64,000 nucleotides of DNA from Pandoraea eparura. Lineage in GTDB: Bacteria > Pseudomonadota > Gammaproteobacteria > Burkholderiales > Burkholderiaceae. A program made the position numbers and the translations under genes. This document shows positions 17,699 to 28,266 of the stretch, one piece after another. The stretch lies in assembly GCF_902459725.1 (NCBI RefSeq), contig NZ_CABPSH010000001.1, positions 496,001-560,000 of the forward strand. The letters are read 5' to 3'. The stretch's first letter is position 1. Every line of letters starts with the position of its first letter. Below the pieces are notes generated by a model. It was not told the origin of the DNA, did no database searches, and saw only the letters and a list, made by a program, of their open reading frames with translations.

Positions 17699-18744
17699 AG
17701 TTTTTGCAGATCGAGCAGGATCTGCCGCGTGTTGAGCGGAACGCCGCCCAAGTGATGGTTGAGAAGAAAGCGCATGAGCAGTTTGCTTTGCTGCACGGTC
17801 TGCGCCCGGGAATAATCGTCTTGCTCCATGTCGAGCAGTGTCTGCCCGCTGACGACCGGCCAGTCGGACGGCTCGTCCCCTCCTGCCGGACGCACCCCCC
17901 GGTCGGGATGAAACACGTAGTGGCGCTCGGGCGCGACCTTGCCGCGCGTCTGCGTGCACCGGTCGAACGCCACGGCGTACCCGGTCTCGCGCAGCAGCAC
18001 GCGCTCGAACGCGCGCAGGATGATGCCCGCCGGCTCGCCATGCGCGAGATGATGCAGCGTAGTCAGATAGTGCTGGAACAGTTTGTCGTGGGCGTCGTCG
18101 CGCGCGCAGAACTTCACCAGCAATTCGTTCAGATAGAAGCCGGAGAGCAGCGCGTCGCCTTCGAGCGGACGCAGCCCGCCAACCCATTCGGCCTTGGTCA
18201 GCGTGCGCAGTTCCCCTTTGCCAAGCCAGGCCAGCGAGAGCGGCTGGAAGGTCTGGAGCGCACCGCGCAACGCCGAATGCGGACGCTTGGCACCTTTCGC
18301 CACGAGTGCAACGCGACCGTGGTCGCGCGTGAGAACGTCGATGATCAGGCTGGTTTCGCGGTAGGGATAGCTGTGCAGCACAAAGCCGGGCTGTTCGGTC
18401 ACCCGGCTCTGCTCGCGCTCGGCCGCCCGGGCAGGCGACGGCGCACGACGCGCGCGTTTGGCGTCGCGCTTGACGGTCTCCGGGGACACGTCGGCGTGCT
18501 GGAACGCTTCCGACGCCTCGTCGTCCACGCTCCGCGCGCGGGTGCCGCGTGCCTGGCGCGCCGGCCGGGCCCCGACCGCCCCGGCGTGCGGGGTATGCGA
18601 AGCGGATGAAGTCGACGCAGAGACCGAGGAGGTCGAAGATTTCGAAGGGGTCGAGGCAAGCGACGTCAGCGGAGCAGCGGCCGCCGACGCGACGCCTGAC
18701 GCCGCAATATCGTCACGCAGGGTATCGGGTTCACTCGTAGCCAT
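17695..18744 (-). CDS. recO: DNA repair protein RecO, with long N-terminal extension
   Basis: 349 residues, about 110 more than usual. RecO loads RecA on SSB-coated DNA with RecR and promotes annealing. The OB-fold starts near residue 118 ([20 protein letters not shown]), followed by [13 protein letters not shown] and the helical domain to [11 protein letters not shown]. The first 115 residues are Ser/Ala/Thr-rich then Arg-rich ([17 protein letters not shown]), disordered by composition and partly coded by degenerate 9-bp repeats. The start at 18744 overlaps the end of era by 14 bp; an internal start would leave much of the extension untranslated. Coupled to pdxJ by ATGA. Confidence 0.92.
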   Translation of the reverse strand: MATSEPDTLRDDIAASGVASAAAAPLTSLASTPSKSSTSSVSASTSSASHTPHAGAVGARPARQARGTRARSVDDEASEAFQHADVSPETVKRDAKRARRAPSPARAAEREQSRVTEQPGFVLHSYPYRETSLIIDVLTRDHGRVALVAKGAKRPHSALRGALQTFQPLSLAWLGKGELRTLTKAEWVGGLRPLEGDALLSGFYLNELLVKFCARDDAHDKLFQHYLTTLHHLAHGEPAGIILRAFERVLLRETGYAVAFDRCTQTRGKVAPERHYVFHPDRGVRPAGGDEPSDWPVVSGQTLLDMEQDDYSRAQTVQQSKLLMRFLLNHHLGGVPLNTRQILLDLQKL

Positions 18745-19624
18745 ATGCCCGCAGGCCGGCCTCGTTGTCGGCCCAGCCGCCCTTGACCTTGATCCAGACT
18801 TCCAGATACACGGGCCCGTCGAAGAGCTTCGCCATATCGAGGCGGGCATCGGTCGAAATCTGCTTGAGCTTCGCCCCCTTGTTGCCGATGATCATCGCCT
18901 TGTGGCTATCGCGATCCACCAGAATCGTCGCAAAGATCCGGCGCAGATTGCCTTCCTGCTCAAACTTGTCGATGATCACGGTGCTCGTGTACGGCAGCTC
19001 GTCGCCCGTCCAGCGGAACACCTTTTCGCGCAGGATTTCGGCCGCCATGAACCGCTCGCTGCGATCGGTCAGATCGTCTTCACCGTAGATCGGCTCGCCT
19101 TCGAGCAGGTAAGGACGCAACACGCCGAGCAAACGCTTGATGTCATCCGCACGCTTCGCCGACAGCGGCACGATTTCGCGGAAGTCGCGCACCTCGCCGA
19201 CCTGCTTAAGGAACGGCAGCATTTCCGCTCTGTCGGTGATGCGATCGAGCTTGTTGACGATGAGCAGCACCGGCGTGTTCTCAGGCAGGAGCTTGAGCAC
19301 CTTCTCGTCGTCCGGGCCGAAGTTGCCCGCTTCGATGACGAACAGCACGACATCGACGCTGGAGAGCGTGGACGTCACCGCGCGATTGAGCGACCGGTTC
19401 AGCGCCGTGGCGTGACGCGTCTGAAAGCCCGGGGTATCGACGAAGATATACTGCGCGTCGTCCGTGGTGCAAATGCCGGTAATGCGATGCCGCGTCGTCT
19501 GCGCCTTGCGCGACGTGATGCTGATCTTCTGACCGACGAGGGCATTGAGCAACGTCGATTTGCCGACGTTCGGACGCCCGACGATCGCCACGGTCCCGCA
19601 GCGAAAATCCGTCTTATCGTTCAT
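18731..19624 (-). CDS. era: GTPase Era
   Basis: 297 residues. Era binds 16S rRNA near the anti-Shine-Dalgarno region and helps 30S maturation. The GTPase motifs are G1 [10 protein letters not shown]3 DTPGF and G4 NKLD; the KH RNA-binding domain contains [10 protein letters not shown] and [12 protein letters not shown]. It follows rnc by 57 bp and overlaps recO, the conserved rnc-era-recO order. Confidence 0.97.
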   Translation of the reverse strand: MNDKTDFRCGTVAIVGRPNVGKSTLLNALVGQKISITSRKAQTTRHRITGICTTDDAQYIFVDTPGFQTRHATALNRSLNRAVTSTLSSVDVVLFVIEAGNFGPDDEKVLKLLPENTPVLLIVNKLDRITDRAEMLPFLKQVGEVRDFREIVPLSAKRADDIKRLLGVLRPYLLEGEPIYGEDDLTDRSERFMAAEILREKVFRWTGDELPYTSTVIIDKFEQEGNLRRIFATILVDRDSHKAMIIGNKGAKLKQISTDARLDMAKLFDGPVYLEVWIKVKGGWADNEAGLRAYGYE

Positions 19625-19681
19625 GTTTGGAAACTCTCTTGAAAGGGGGCCGGCGCATCGCGCCCTCCCCTTGAATGGGGC

Positions 19682-20590
19682 TCAGGCGGCGGCCGGGGGT
19701 TGTTTGGCGGCGTCGGACTTCTCGGCAGGCTTTTCGGCAACCTTCTCGGCGGTCTTTTCCGCGGGCGCAGCCGGCGGGCGAGCCACACCATTGCCGACAG
19801 ACGCCGTCATGGCCGGCGCGGCACTCGCCTGCCCGGCAGGCTCGGCCATTTTTGCCTCGGATGCCGCCGCCTTCGCCGCGCGCTTCTTCGCGGCCTTCGG
19901 CTTGGCAAGTGCCGGCATCTTCTGCACTTCCTCAAGCGCCTTCTTGGCGGCCGCTTGTTCTGCCGCCCGTCGGCTCGCCCCCGACCCGCCCGCCTTGATA
20001 TCGAGCTTCGGAACCGTACACTCGACCTCGAACTGCTGGTTGTGTGCGGCGCCGTGCGTCGCGATCACCGTGTATTGAGGCAGCGCGATCTTGTGGCCTT
20101 GCAGGTACTCCTGGAGCAATGTCTTGGCGTCCTTGCCCAGCGTTTTCGGATCGACATGTTCAAGCACCGGCGTGTACAAGCGCTCGATCACGGCATACGC
20201 CGCTTCGAACCCACCATCGAGGTACATCGCACCAAACAGTGCCTCCAGCGTGTCGGCCAGAATCGACGGGCGGCGGAAACCGCCGCTCTTGAGTTCGCCT
20301 TCGCCCAGACGCAGGAAATCGGAGATGCCGAGCGTCTGCGCAATTTCGTACAGCGACTGCTGCTTGACGAGATTGGCGCGCACACGCGAGAGGTCGCCTT
20401 CGTCGAGCTTGCCGTAGCGACGGAACAGAATCGCTGCGACCGAACAGTTGAGGATGGAATCGCCGAGAAACTCCAGCCGCTCGTTATTGGCGGCACTATG
20501 GCTACGGTGCGTCAGTGCTTGGCAAAGCAATTCCGCATCGTGGAAGCGGTACTGGAGACGTTCTTCCAGTGGGTTCAGAGATTGAGGCAT
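19682..20590 (-). CDS. rnc: ribonuclease III
   Basis: 302 residues against about 225 in E. coli. RNase III cleaves double-stranded RNA, including the rRNA precursor. The nuclease signature [12 protein letters not shown] and the acidic residues of [15 protein letters not shown] are present. The dsRNA-binding domain ends with [17 protein letters not shown]. The remaining 75 or so residues are an Ala/Lys/Pro-rich tail with repeated AEK.AEK units, as in other Burkholderiales. Start at 20590 ([16 protein letters not shown]). It is separated from lepB by 276 bp and a terminator, so it probably has its own promoter. Confidence 0.96.
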   Translation of the reverse strand: MPQSLNPLEERLQYRFHDAELLCQALTHRSHSAANNERLEFLGDSILNCSVAAILFRRYGKLDEGDLSRVRANLVKQQSLYEIAQTLGISDFLRLGEGELKSGGFRRPSILADTLEALFGAMYLDGGFEAAYAVIERLYTPVLEHVDPKTLGKDAKTLLQEYLQGHKIALPQYTVIATHGAAHNQQFEVECTVPKLDIKAGGSGASRRAAEQAAAKKALEEVQKMPALAKPKAAKKRAAKAAASEAKMAEPAGQASAAPAMTASVGNGVARPPAAPAEKTAEKVAEKPAEKSDAAKQPPAAA

Positions 20591-20773
20591 GGCGCAAGTA
20601 TAGCGCGACGCTCCCGCCCCGGCGCGCGTCGTCGCCAAGAAACGACGGGCTTGACCGCCTTCCCACGGGCTTTTCGGACTCGCGGGACAGGGGGATCGGA
20701 CATTTCCGAGGCGACGAGGCATCGAACGCCTCAGCGCCTCCGGTCAGTCGCGCCAATTAATTCAATTCACAAA

Positions 20774-20815
20774 ATAATAATGCGGAAATCAGCGTTTTAT
20801 CGCCAATTTCCGCAT
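20774..20815 (-). terminator. terminator after lepB
   Basis: tgcggaaat and atttccgca form a 9-bp stem with a 16-nt loop. On the minus strand it is followed by TTATTATTTTG. It lies just beyond lepB and ahead of rnc. The T-tract is interrupted, so partial read-through is likely. Confidence 0.65.
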
Positions 20816-20866
20816 CAATCAGACGGGGCTGCCCAGGAAGATCACCGCCCCGGTTGGCCGGCAGGC

Positions 20867-21781
20867 TTACTGGAAGCGGCCCAGACGCTTTAGGCTCGAG
20901 AAGTTCATCCAGATGAAGAATGCCCGACCCACGATGTTCTTCTCGGGCACGAAGCCCCAGTAGCGGCTGTCCGCGCTGTTGTCGCGGTTGTCGCCCATCA
21001 TGAAGTAGTTGCCCGGCGGTACCTTGCAGATCACACCCTCGCTGTTGTACTGGCAGTTCTGCTTGTTCGGGAAGTCGTCGGCGCCCAGGATGTACGGCGG
21101 CACGTTCGGGTCGTTCAGAATGCGGTGCTTCACCCCGCCCACCGTCTCTTCGAACTGCTTGAAGTAGGCGATGTGCTCCTCGTCGAAGTAGTCTGGCATG
21201 GCGGTCTCCGGCACCGGCTGACCGTTCACCGTGAGCTTCTTGTTCTCATACGCCACCACGTCGCCCGGCACGCCGATCACGCGCTTGATGTAGTCCATCG
21301 ACTCATCCTTCGGGTAACGAAACACCATCACGTCACCCCGCTTCGGCTCACCCAGCGAAACGATCTTCGTATTGATCACCGGCAGGCGGATGCCGTAATC
21401 GAACTTGTTCACGAGGATGAAGTCGCCAACGAGTAGCGTCGGAATCATCGAGCCCGACGGGATCTTGAACGGCTCGACCACGAACGAGCGCAGCACGAAC
21501 ACCGCGAGGATCACCGGGAAGAAGCTCGCGGAATACTCGAGCCACCACGGTTGACGCAGCTTGTCGTCGCGCACTTTGGCGCGCGCGCTGGCGAGCGCGC
21601 CGCCTTCCTGCGTGCCGGAGCCCTGGACGCCGGCGCCCTGCATGGCAAGCTGCTGTTGATCGAATTGCGCCAGGGCGTGCTGCGCTGCCCGGCGGCGCGC
21701 CGGTTGAAACACCAACTTGTCGGCCACCCAGGCCACCCCGGTCACCAGCACCAGGATCAAAAGAATCAGGGCGAAATTCAT
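20867..21781 (-). CDS. lepB: signal peptidase I
   Basis: 304 residues, inner membrane with the catalytic part in the periplasm. An N-terminal helix (1-20) is followed by a cytoplasmic loop and a second helix (about 88-102). The catalytic dyad is Ser111 (PSGSMIPTL) and Lys166 (DYIKRVIG). Box E appears as GDNRDNSADSRYWGFVP. LepB removes signal peptides of exported proteins. It is 18 bp behind lepA, the usual lepA-lepB operon. The cytoplasmic loop contains a Gly/Ala/Gln-rich insertion (about 45-65). Confidence 0.97.
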   Translation of the reverse strand: MNFALILLILVLVTGVAWVADKLVFQPARRRAAQHALAQFDQQQLAMQGAGVQGSGTQEGGALASARAKVRDDKLRQPWWLEYSASFFPVILAVFVLRSFVVEPFKIPSGSMIPTLLVGDFILVNKFDYGIRLPVINTKIVSLGEPKRGDVMVFRYPKDESMDYIKRVIGVPGDVVAYENKKLTVNGQPVPETAMPDYFDEEHIAYFKQFEETVGGVKHRILNDPNVPPYILGADDFPNKQNCQYNSEGVICKVPPGNYFMMGDNRDNSADSRYWGFVPEKNIVGRAFFIWMNFSSLKRLGRFQ

Positions 21782-21799
21782 GCGGGACCTGTCGCTACG

Positions 21800-23605
21800 T
21801 TATTTGTCTTCGACTTGCAAAATGGCAAGGAACGCTTCCTGAGGAATCTCGACACTCCCCACCTGCTTCATGCGCTTCTTGCCTTCCTTCTGTTTCTCAA
21901 GCAGCTTCTTCTTGCGCGAGATGTCGCCACCATAGCACTTCGCCAGCACGTTCTTGCGCAAAGCCTTGATGTTCTCACGGGCAATGATGTTCGCGCCGAT
22001 GGCCGCCTGAATCGCCACGTCGTACATTTGGCGCGGAATGATCTCGCGCATCTTCGAAGCAACCTGTGCGCCACGGCGGCGGCTCTCCGAGCGGTGCACG
22101 ATGATCGACAGCGCATCGACCTTGTCGCCGTTGATGAGCATGTCGACCTTAACCACGTCCGACGTGCGGTATTCCTTGAACTCGTAGTCCATCGACGCGT
22201 AACCGCGCGACACCGACTTCAGACGATCGAAGAAGTCGAGCACGATTTCGGCCATCGGAATTTCGTAAATCAGGCGCACCTGACGGCCGTGGTACTGCAT
22301 GTCGATCTGCACGCCACGCTTTTGCTGACACAGCGTAACCACCGACCCGACATACTCCTGCGGCATGTACAGGTTGACCGTGACGATCGGCTCGCGCACT
22401 TCTTCAATGCGGCCCGGATCCGGCATCTTCGACGGGTTTTCCACCGTGGTGACCGTGCCATCGCGCTCGACCACCTCATAGATCACGGTCGGTGCCGTGG
22501 TGATGAGGTCCATGTCGAACTCGCGCTCCAGGCGCTCCTGCACGATTTCCATGTGCAGCAGCCCCAGGAAGCCACAACGGAAACCGAAGCCCAGCGCCTG
22601 CGAGACTTCCGGTTCGTATTGCAGCGAGGCGTCGTTGAGCTTGAGCTTTTCGAGCGATTCGCGCAGTGCGTCGTACTGGTTCGCCTCGACCGGGTAGAGG
22701 CCGGCGAACACCTGCGGTTTGACTTCCTTGAAGCCCGGCAGCGGTTCGGTAGCCGGCTTGGTCGTGGTCGTCAGCGCATGCGTGACAGTGTCGCCGACCT
22801 TCGCGGCGCCCAATTCCTTGATGCCCGAGATGATGAAACCCACCTGGCCGGCCGACAGCGACGGACGCGACTGCGACTTCGGCGTGAAGACCCCCACTTG
22901 CTCGACCGGATAGGTCGCGCCCGTGGCCATCAACTGAATCTTTTCCTTCGGCTTGAGCGTGCCGTTGACGATACGCACCAGCATGACCACGCCTACGTAG
23001 TTGTCGAACCACGAGTCGATGATCAGCGCCTGCAGCGCGGCGGTGGCGTCGCCCTTGGGCGGTGGCACCTTGGCAATGAGGGCTTCGAGCACGTCTTCCA
23101 CGCCGAAACCGGTCTTGGCGGAGCAACGCACGGCGTCGGTCGCCTCGATACCGATCACGTCCTCGATTTCCTGGATCGCGTTCTCCGGTTCCGCCGACGG
23201 CAGGTCGATCTTGTTGAGCACCGGCACGACTTCCACGCCCAGCTCGATCGCCGTGTAGCAGTTCGCCACGGTCTGCGCTTCCACGCCCTGCGAGGCGTCG
23301 ACGACAAGCAGCGCGCCCTCGCATGCGGACAACGAGCGACTCACCTCGTACGAAAAGTCGACGTGCCCCGGCGTATCGATGAGATTCAGGTTATAGACCT
23401 TGCCGTCACGCGCCTTGTATTCCAGCGCGGCGGTCTGCGCCTTGATGGTGATGCCACGCTCTCGCTCGAGATCCATCGAGTCGAGGACCCGGGATTCCAT
23501 TTCACGATCGGACAGACCGCCACTCAACTGGATGATGCGATCGGCCAGGGTCGATTTCCCGTGGTCGATGTGGGCGATGATCGAAAAATTGCGAATATGG
23601 TCCAT
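21800..23605 (-). CDS. lepA: elongation factor 4 (LepA)
   Basis: 601 residues, normal length. LepA is a ribosomal GTPase that back-translocates or assists 30S biogenesis. G1 is [10 protein letters not shown]3 DTPGHVDF, G4 NKIDLP; the elongation-factor 2-like domains follow, ending with the LepA-specific basic tail [20 protein letters not shown]. The start at 23605 ([17 protein letters not shown]) matches the family; the upstream open frame lacks homology. Confidence 0.98.
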   Translation of the reverse strand: MDHIRNFSIIAHIDHGKSTLADRIIQLSGGLSDREMESRVLDSMDLERERGITIKAQTAALEYKARDGKVYNLNLIDTPGHVDFSYEVSRSLSACEGALLVVDASQGVEAQTVANCYTAIELGVEVVPVLNKIDLPSAEPENAIQEIEDVIGIEATDAVRCSAKTGFGVEDVLEALIAKVPPPKGDATAALQALIIDSWFDNYVGVVMLVRIVNGTLKPKEKIQLMATGATYPVEQVGVFTPKSQSRPSLSAGQVGFIISGIKELGAAKVGDTVTHALTTTTKPATEPLPGFKEVKPQVFAGLYPVEANQYDALRESLEKLKLNDASLQYEPEVSQALGFGFRCGFLGLLHMEIVQERLEREFDMDLITTAPTVIYEVVERDGTVTTVENPSKMPDPGRIEEVREPIVTVNLYMPQEYVGSVVTLCQQKRGVQIDMQYHGRQVRLIYEIPMAEIVLDFFDRLKSVSRGYASMDYEFKEYRTSDVVKVDMLINGDKVDALSIIVHRSESRRRGAQVASKMREIIPRQMYDVAIQAAIGANIIARENIKALRKNVLAKCYGGDISRKKKLLEKQKEGKKRMKQVGSVEIPQEAFLAILQVEDK

Positions 23606-23802
23606 GAGGCGGGCTAGAGAAGAGTCGGTGCCATCGGATTCGGCTCGGCAGCGACTTTCGAGAGAATCGGCAAACACGATATTTTAGCCGAAAGCGTGGC
23701 GATACCGTCCGGAATCGCATGCATCGCGGCAGTCCATCGAAAATGGCGGGAAGCGGAAAGGCTCGGGCGTCGTTCGTGGCAGACAGAGGCGCGGGCGAAA
23801 CG

Positions 23803-24048
23803 TCAACCCGACTGCAAGGCGGCAGCAACCGCCGCCGCGTCGAGCCGATACCGGCACAACTCGCGCTCGCCCAGCGCCAGCACCGGCACGATCTCGTCGT
23901 ATTGCGCCTCCAGCGCCGGGTCGCTGTCGACGTCGATGACCGTGATCGAGAAATCCCACGCCGGACGCATGGCTTCGAGCGCCGCAAGCATGTCATCGCA
24001 AAGATGACACCACTTGCGGCCATAGAGCGTCAGCGCCGGCACAGGCAT
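23803..24048 (-). CDS. glutaredoxin-like thiol protein (DUF836 type)
   Basis: 81 residues. A thioredoxin-fold domain with an N-terminal redox motif CHLC in YGRKWCHLCDDM, followed by a beta-alpha pattern and the cis-Pro region EIVPVLALG. Small proteins of this family sit between mucD and lepA in many beta-proteobacteria, which supports the gene despite its size. It starts 12 bp behind the mucD stop. Exact redox partner unknown. Confidence 0.88.
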   Translation of the reverse strand: MPVPALTLYGRKWCHLCDDMLAALEAMRPAWDFSITVIDVDSDPALEAQYDEIVPVLALGERELCRYRLDAAAVAAALQSG

Positions 24049-24060
24049 GAGACAGCCCGG

Positions 24061-25548
24061 TTACTTGCCGGGCGCGCGCGGGCGCAGCGGCACGAATTGC
24101 GTGGCGTCGCCGCGGCGCACGAGAATCGGCACGAGGCGCTTCGGATCGAGCGCCTTGACCACGTCCTCGAATTGCTTCGCGCTGACGATGTCGGCATCGC
24201 CCACGCGCAGGATGATGTCGCCCTGCTGCAAACCGGCGCGGCCCGCAGGGCCTTCCGCCAGCTCCACCTGCACGCCACCACGCAACTTCATGTCCTTCTT
24301 CTGCGATTCGGTCAGGTCGGAAACCACCAGGCCCAGCGCATTCGGGTGCGGCATGTCGGCACTGCCGCTCTGCGCCTTCGACGCTTTCGGCGTATCGGTA
24401 TCGGCTTCCGCAATCGTGACGCGCAAGTCCTGGTTCTTGCCCTTGCGCAGCACCTGCAGCATCGCGCTCGACCCCGGCTTGGTCTCGCCAACCATGCGCG
24501 GCAGGTCGGTCGCGTGATCGACGGCGCGGCCCTCGAACTTCATGATGATGTCACCCGGCTGCACGCCCGCCTTCTCGGCCGGGCTACCGGGCTCAATGCT
24601 GCGCACCAGCGCGCCTTGCGCCCGCGGCAACCCCAGCGAATCGGCCACTTCCTTGCTGACTTCGCTGATGGCCACGCCGATGCGCCCACGCACCACCTTG
24701 CCGCTCTTCTTGAGCTGATCGGCCACGCGCATGACTTCGTCGATCGGAATCGCAAACGAAATGCCCATGAAGCCGCCGGTCTGGCTGTAGATCATCGAAT
24801 TGATGCCCACCACCTCGCCGCGCATGTTGATGAGCGGGCCGCCCGAATTGCCGGGATTCACGGCCACGTCCGTCTGGATGAACGGCAGGTAATCACCGGT
24901 ATCGCGCCCCTTGGCCGACACGATGCCGGCCGTCACCGTATTGTCGAGACCGAACGGCGAGCCGATAGCCACCACCCATTCGCCGACGCGCAGCTTGTTC
25001 GAGTCGCCCACGGGCACGGTCGGCAGGTCCTTGGCGTCGACCTTGACCACGGCGACGTCGGTGCGCTTGTCCGCGCCAATCAGCTTCGCCTTGAACTCGC
25101 GCTTGTCGGTGAGCGTGACGTAGATGCTGTCCGCGCCATCGACCACGTGCGCGTTGGTCAGAATATAGCCGTCGGCCGAGACAATGAAGCCCGACCCGAC
25201 GCCGCTGTTCTGCTCTTCGTCGGGCTGCGGCTGGCTGCGTCGCGGCGTACCGCCCTTCGGGCCCGGCTGCTGCGGGAGCGGCACACCGAAAAAGCGGCGG
25301 AACAGTTCGGCCATGTCGCCGTCCATGCCGGGCGGCAAGCCACTCTGGCTGCGGCTGACGCGCTCGGTCGTCCGAATGTTGACGACGGCCGGGCCGACAC
25401 GGTCGACCAATTGGGTGAAATCGGGAAGATTGCTCACGAGCGGCGCCGGCGCCGCCGACGCCGGTGCGGCAAAGGCAGCGGGCGCTCCCGCCAATTGCGC
25501 GGCAATGGCGCCGCCAAGGATGACACGAAGCAGGAAGGTCTTCTTCAT
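24061..25548 (-). CDS. mucD: periplasmic serine protease of the Do family (DegP/MucD)
   Basis: 495 residues with signal peptide 1-28 (ends AAFA). The trypsin-like domain carries the triad: His in TNAHVV, Asp in RTDVAVVKV, Ser in GNSGGPL. Two PDZ domains follow, the first with GRIGVAISEVSKEVADSLG, the second with GLVVSDLTESQKKDM. It degrades misfolded envelope proteins. Its place behind rpoE-rseA-mucB is the standard sigma-E module. The start at 25548 was chosen because it opens the signal peptide; 130 bp separate it from mucB. Confidence 0.95.
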   Translation of the reverse strand: MKKTFLLRVILGGAIAAQLAGAPAAFAAPASAAPAPLVSNLPDFTQLVDRVGPAVVNIRTTERVSRSQSGLPPGMDGDMAELFRRFFGVPLPQQPGPKGGTPRRSQPQPDEEQNSGVGSGFIVSADGYILTNAHVVDGADSIYVTLTDKREFKAKLIGADKRTDVAVVKVDAKDLPTVPVGDSNKLRVGEWVVAIGSPFGLDNTVTAGIVSAKGRDTGDYLPFIQTDVAVNPGNSGGPLINMRGEVVGINSMIYSQTGGFMGISFAIPIDEVMRVADQLKKSGKVVRGRIGVAISEVSKEVADSLGLPRAQGALVRSIEPGSPAEKAGVQPGDIIMKFEGRAVDHATDLPRMVGETKPGSSAMLQVLRKGKNQDLRVTIAEADTDTPKASKAQSGSADMPHPNALGLVVSDLTESQKKDMKLRGGVQVELAEGPAGRAGLQQGDIILRVGDADIVSAKQFEDVVKALDPKRLVPILVRRGDATQFVPLRPRAPGK

Positions 25549-25678
25549 TGGAAGATCGTGGTGCGCGATAGTCTCGGAATGCTTGAAGGCAGTCTGGCCC
25601 CCCGACAGGGCATCGCGTCTGTCGGCGCCTCGCTGCCTGGACCGCACCGTCACCGGTTGCGGCCCACCCGACAGCCGG

Positions 25679-26737
25679 TCACTTCGCCGGCTGTTTGTAC
25701 TCGACGCTGGAAGCGAACTGCTCCAACGTTGCCTGCGGCACTTCGCCAAGCAAGGTCAGCCAGTAATCACCATAGCGCTTGATGAGGATGTTCGTCGCGC
25801 CGGCGCTGCCGTGGCCTTCCTTGCGCTCGCGCGTGGCCGGCTCGATAAATACCGAAAGTCCGGCCATGCCGTCTGAATATACCACCTGCTGGACTTCCAG
25901 CGGCTTGCCGTCGGCGCTCGAGCGCATCGTGCGGCGCACTTCACGCACCGCCTTGAACCCCGGTACTTTCTTGTCGACGTCGATGCGCCAACCGGCATCC
26001 GCCACATGTGTGGGGACGATTTGCGGCTTGATCACGTGCCAGCCGTGCGTTGCCTGGATGGCGTGCACAATGCGCGCCTTCTCGCTTGGCACGCCGATCG
26101 AGATCTGCGAAAACGCCGCCTGCTCGAGCAGATGGCCTTCGGCATCGAGGGTCTGTGCGCGCAGCAACAGGCCCGTATTGCGATCGGCCCACAACCGGTA
26201 GCCGAAACGGTATTCGTCCCTCGGCGTGAGTTCGATCACCATGCAGTCGAAGCCCGCCATGCGCTCGTTCGGCAGCACCTTGGGGGCGTAATAGTCGAGC
26301 ACATCGCGATTGGGCGTGGCGAGCAAGGCAGGAAACGAATCCTTGCTCTCGCGCTTTTCCAGGAACACGGTCTTTTGCTCGGGGATGAGCGTGTAGACAT
26401 CGTCGTTCTGGCGCAGAATACGGCGCTGACGGCCGTCCAGCGTCTCGAGCGCCTCATACTCGTTGCCCTTGTCGGCGAAGTGACTGATCTTCGACGAGCG
26501 CATGGTCGAACCACGCTGATAAACAAAGGTCCCGATGTAGTTTTGTGTCTGCGCCGCGCGGTGAATCTTGGTGAGCCAGGCGCCGACTTCACGCCGCTCG
26601 ATCAGCGGATCGTTGGACGGCGCGGACACCTGCGCCCACGCCTGCGATTGCAGCGTGGTCGCCAGCAGCAAAGCGAACAGGAAGACAGTGCGCCCGATGG
26701 GCGCACGCGGCAAGGATTCGATACTCAGGCGCTGCAT
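25679..26737 (-). CDS. mucB: sigma-E regulatory protein MucB/RseB
   Basis: 352 residues. A periplasmic protein with signal peptide (about 1-35, ending AWA). It binds the anti-sigma factor and shields it from DegS cleavage, sensing lipids and LPS. Family blocks: NYIGTFVYQRGSTMRSSKI, the large lipid-binding domain with ERMAGFDCMVIELTPRDEYRFGYRLW broken here into shorter parts in the alignment, and C-terminal GDYWLTLLGEVP. The start abuts the rseA stop (TAAATG), so the two are coupled. Confidence 0.93.
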   Translation of the reverse strand: MQRLSIESLPRAPIGRTVFLFALLLATTLQSQAWAQVSAPSNDPLIERREVGAWLTKIHRAAQTQNYIGTFVYQRGSTMRSSKISHFADKGNEYEALETLDGRQRRILRQNDDVYTLIPEQKTVFLEKRESKDSFPALLATPNRDVLDYYAPKVLPNERMAGFDCMVIELTPRDEYRFGYRLWADRNTGLLLRAQTLDAEGHLLEQAAFSQISIGVPSEKARIVHAIQATHGWHVIKPQIVPTHVADAGWRIDVDKKVPGFKAVREVRRTMRSSADGKPLEVQQVVYSDGMAGLSVFIEPATRERKEGHGSAGATNILIKRYGDYWLTLLGEVPQATLEQFASSVEYKQPAK

Positions 26738-27460
26738 TTATTCGTCCGCTTGCGCCGAGGCTCGCATGTAGGGCGAAACGCCCTGACCGATCGGCGTCGG
26801 CGCATATTGCTGGTGCGCCGCCAGGTACTGGTCGAGACGCGCATCGCGCAGCACGATCAGATCATTCGGCGCGCCGGCGCTGGCCCCGTTGGCCCCATTG
26901 GCCCCATTGGCCGCGACGGCGGCTTGCGGCGACTGCGAGAGCGTCACGCGCGTGAGATTGCTGCCCCCGGTGGCCGGCGTAGCCGATGTTGCCGCCTGGG
27001 CCAGCACCTGCGGTTGCGCGCCGCCGGCCGGATGATCCTGCAGACGCGGCACCACGACCCATGACAGCGCCGCCACGGCCGCCGCCGCCGCTGCCGTCGG
27101 CAGCACGCGGCGCACGCGCAGGAACGGATTGATACGGGTGACGCGTGCGCCGGCGGACCTGGCAGCTTGTGCGGCGCTTGCCTGCGCGTCGGCCAGTGCG
27201 GTCGGCGCGAGCAGGTGCGGCTCAGCGTCAAGGCGTGCCGCGAAGGCCGCCATGAAAGCCGACTCGGAGCGCGGCAAGGTCAGTTCATCGGAACGCAGGG
27301 CGTCCCCGATCAGGTGGTAGTCGTCCCACAAAGGCCGGCCAGAGGTGTCAGCCTCATCCAGCAGGGCAGCCAGCTCGTCCGAATCGAATTCCCCGTCCAC
27401 CAACGCGGAAATTCGCTCGGCTTGCAGCCCCCGCTGCGTTTGCACCGTCGCTGATCCCAT
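26738..27460 (-). CDS. rseA: anti-sigma-E factor RseA/MucA
   Basis: 240 residues. The N-terminal sigma-binding domain (about 10-75) reads ERISALVDGEFDSDELAALL and LWDDYHLIGDALRSDEL, typical of RseA. One membrane helix follows at about 118-135 (LPTAAAAAAVAALSWVVVP), and the rest is periplasmic. A Gly-Ala-Asn repeat (NGANGANGA) around residue 205 is encoded by 9-bp repeats at 26881-26911. A good ribosome site, AGGGGA, precedes the ATG at 27460. It sequesters RpoE until cleaved under envelope stress. Confidence 0.94.
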   Translation of the reverse strand: MGSATVQTQRGLQAERISALVDGEFDSDELAALLDEADTSGRPLWDDYHLIGDALRSDELTLPRSESAFMAAFAARLDAEPHLLAPTALADAQASAAQAARSAGARVTRINPFLRVRRVLPTAAAAAAVAALSWVVVPRLQDHPAGGAQPQVLAQAATSATPATGGSNLTRVTLSQSPQAAVAANGANGANGASAGAPNDLIVLRDARLDQYLAAHQQYAPTPIGQGVSPYMRASAQADE

Positions 27461-27498
27461 GATATCCCCTAACGAAAATGACTTCCCCGGCGGCGCGC

Positions 27499-28098
27499 TT
27501 ACCAGCGCTTGCCGTCAGGCGTGTCCAGCAGCGGCCGGAGCCGGCTGGCAATCGCTTCACGCGCCCGGAAAATTCGCGAACGGACCGTTCCGATCGGGCA
27601 CCCCATGGCTTCGGCGATCTCTTCGTAGCTCAACCCTTCGATTTCTCGCAGGGTAATCGCCGTTCGAAGCTCATCGGGCAAAGCCTCCATCGCCGTGTTG
27701 ACCGTTTGAGCAATCTGCTTGCTCATCAGCATCGACTCGGGCGTGTTGATATCCCTTAGTTGATCGGCTTCGGCAAAAGTTTCCGCTTCTTCAGCGTTCG
27801 CTTCCGTCGAAGTCGGTGCACGACGCCCCTGCGTTGCCAGGTGGTTCTTCGCCGTGTTCACAGCAATACGATACAGCCAGGTATAGAACGCCGACTCGCC
27901 GCGAAACTGCGGCAAGGCACGGTAGGCCTTGATGAAGGCCTCCTGCGTCACATCCTCGACCTCGGCGGCGTCGCGCACGAGCCGCGATACGAGGCGGATG
28001 ATCTTGCGGTGATATTTCGCGACCAGCAACTCGAAGGCGGCTTTGTCGCCTTTTTGCACGCGCTCGACGAGCGCCTGGTCGATTTCTCGTTCACTCAC
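27499..28098 (-). CDS. rpoE: ECF RNA polymerase sigma factor RpoE (AlgU)
   Basis: 199 residues. Region 2 reads AFELLVAKYHRKIIRLVSR and GESAFYTWLYRIAVNTAKN; region 4 has LREIEGLSYEEIAEAMGCP and GTVRSRIFRAREAI. It directs the envelope stress regulon. The GTG start at 28098 gives (M)SEREIDQALVERV, as in related RpoE proteins; an upstream in-frame ATG at 28212 would add 38 residues without homology. It heads the rpoE-rseA-mucB-mucD module. Confidence 0.95.
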   Translation of the reverse strand: MSEREIDQALVERVQKGDKAAFELLVAKYHRKIIRLVSRLVRDAAEVEDVTQEAFIKAYRALPQFRGESAFYTWLYRIAVNTAKNHLATQGRRAPTSTEANAEEAETFAEADQLRDINTPESMLMSKQIAQTVNTAMEALPDELRTAITLREIEGLSYEEIAEAMGCPIGTVRSRIFRAREAIASRLRPLLDTPDGKRW

Positions 28099-28266
28099 CT
28101 GATTGGGATCCGTATTTTCTCTGGCGGCCAGGCCCCGGTCGGGCCTGATGGCGCCACGGCAGCCCATGCCACCGCAGCGAACAGTGTCTTTGACGCCGCA
28201 CGCCCGGGGCACACGCGCCGGAGCGTGGGTCAGCGGAACGGGACACCTGCGCGGCGTCCCGCAAAC

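Noticed and set aside
21551-23617. Long plus-strand open frame opposite lepA and lepB
   Set aside because: His/Arg-rich nonsense composition; the opposite strand encodes well-recognised LepA and LepB.
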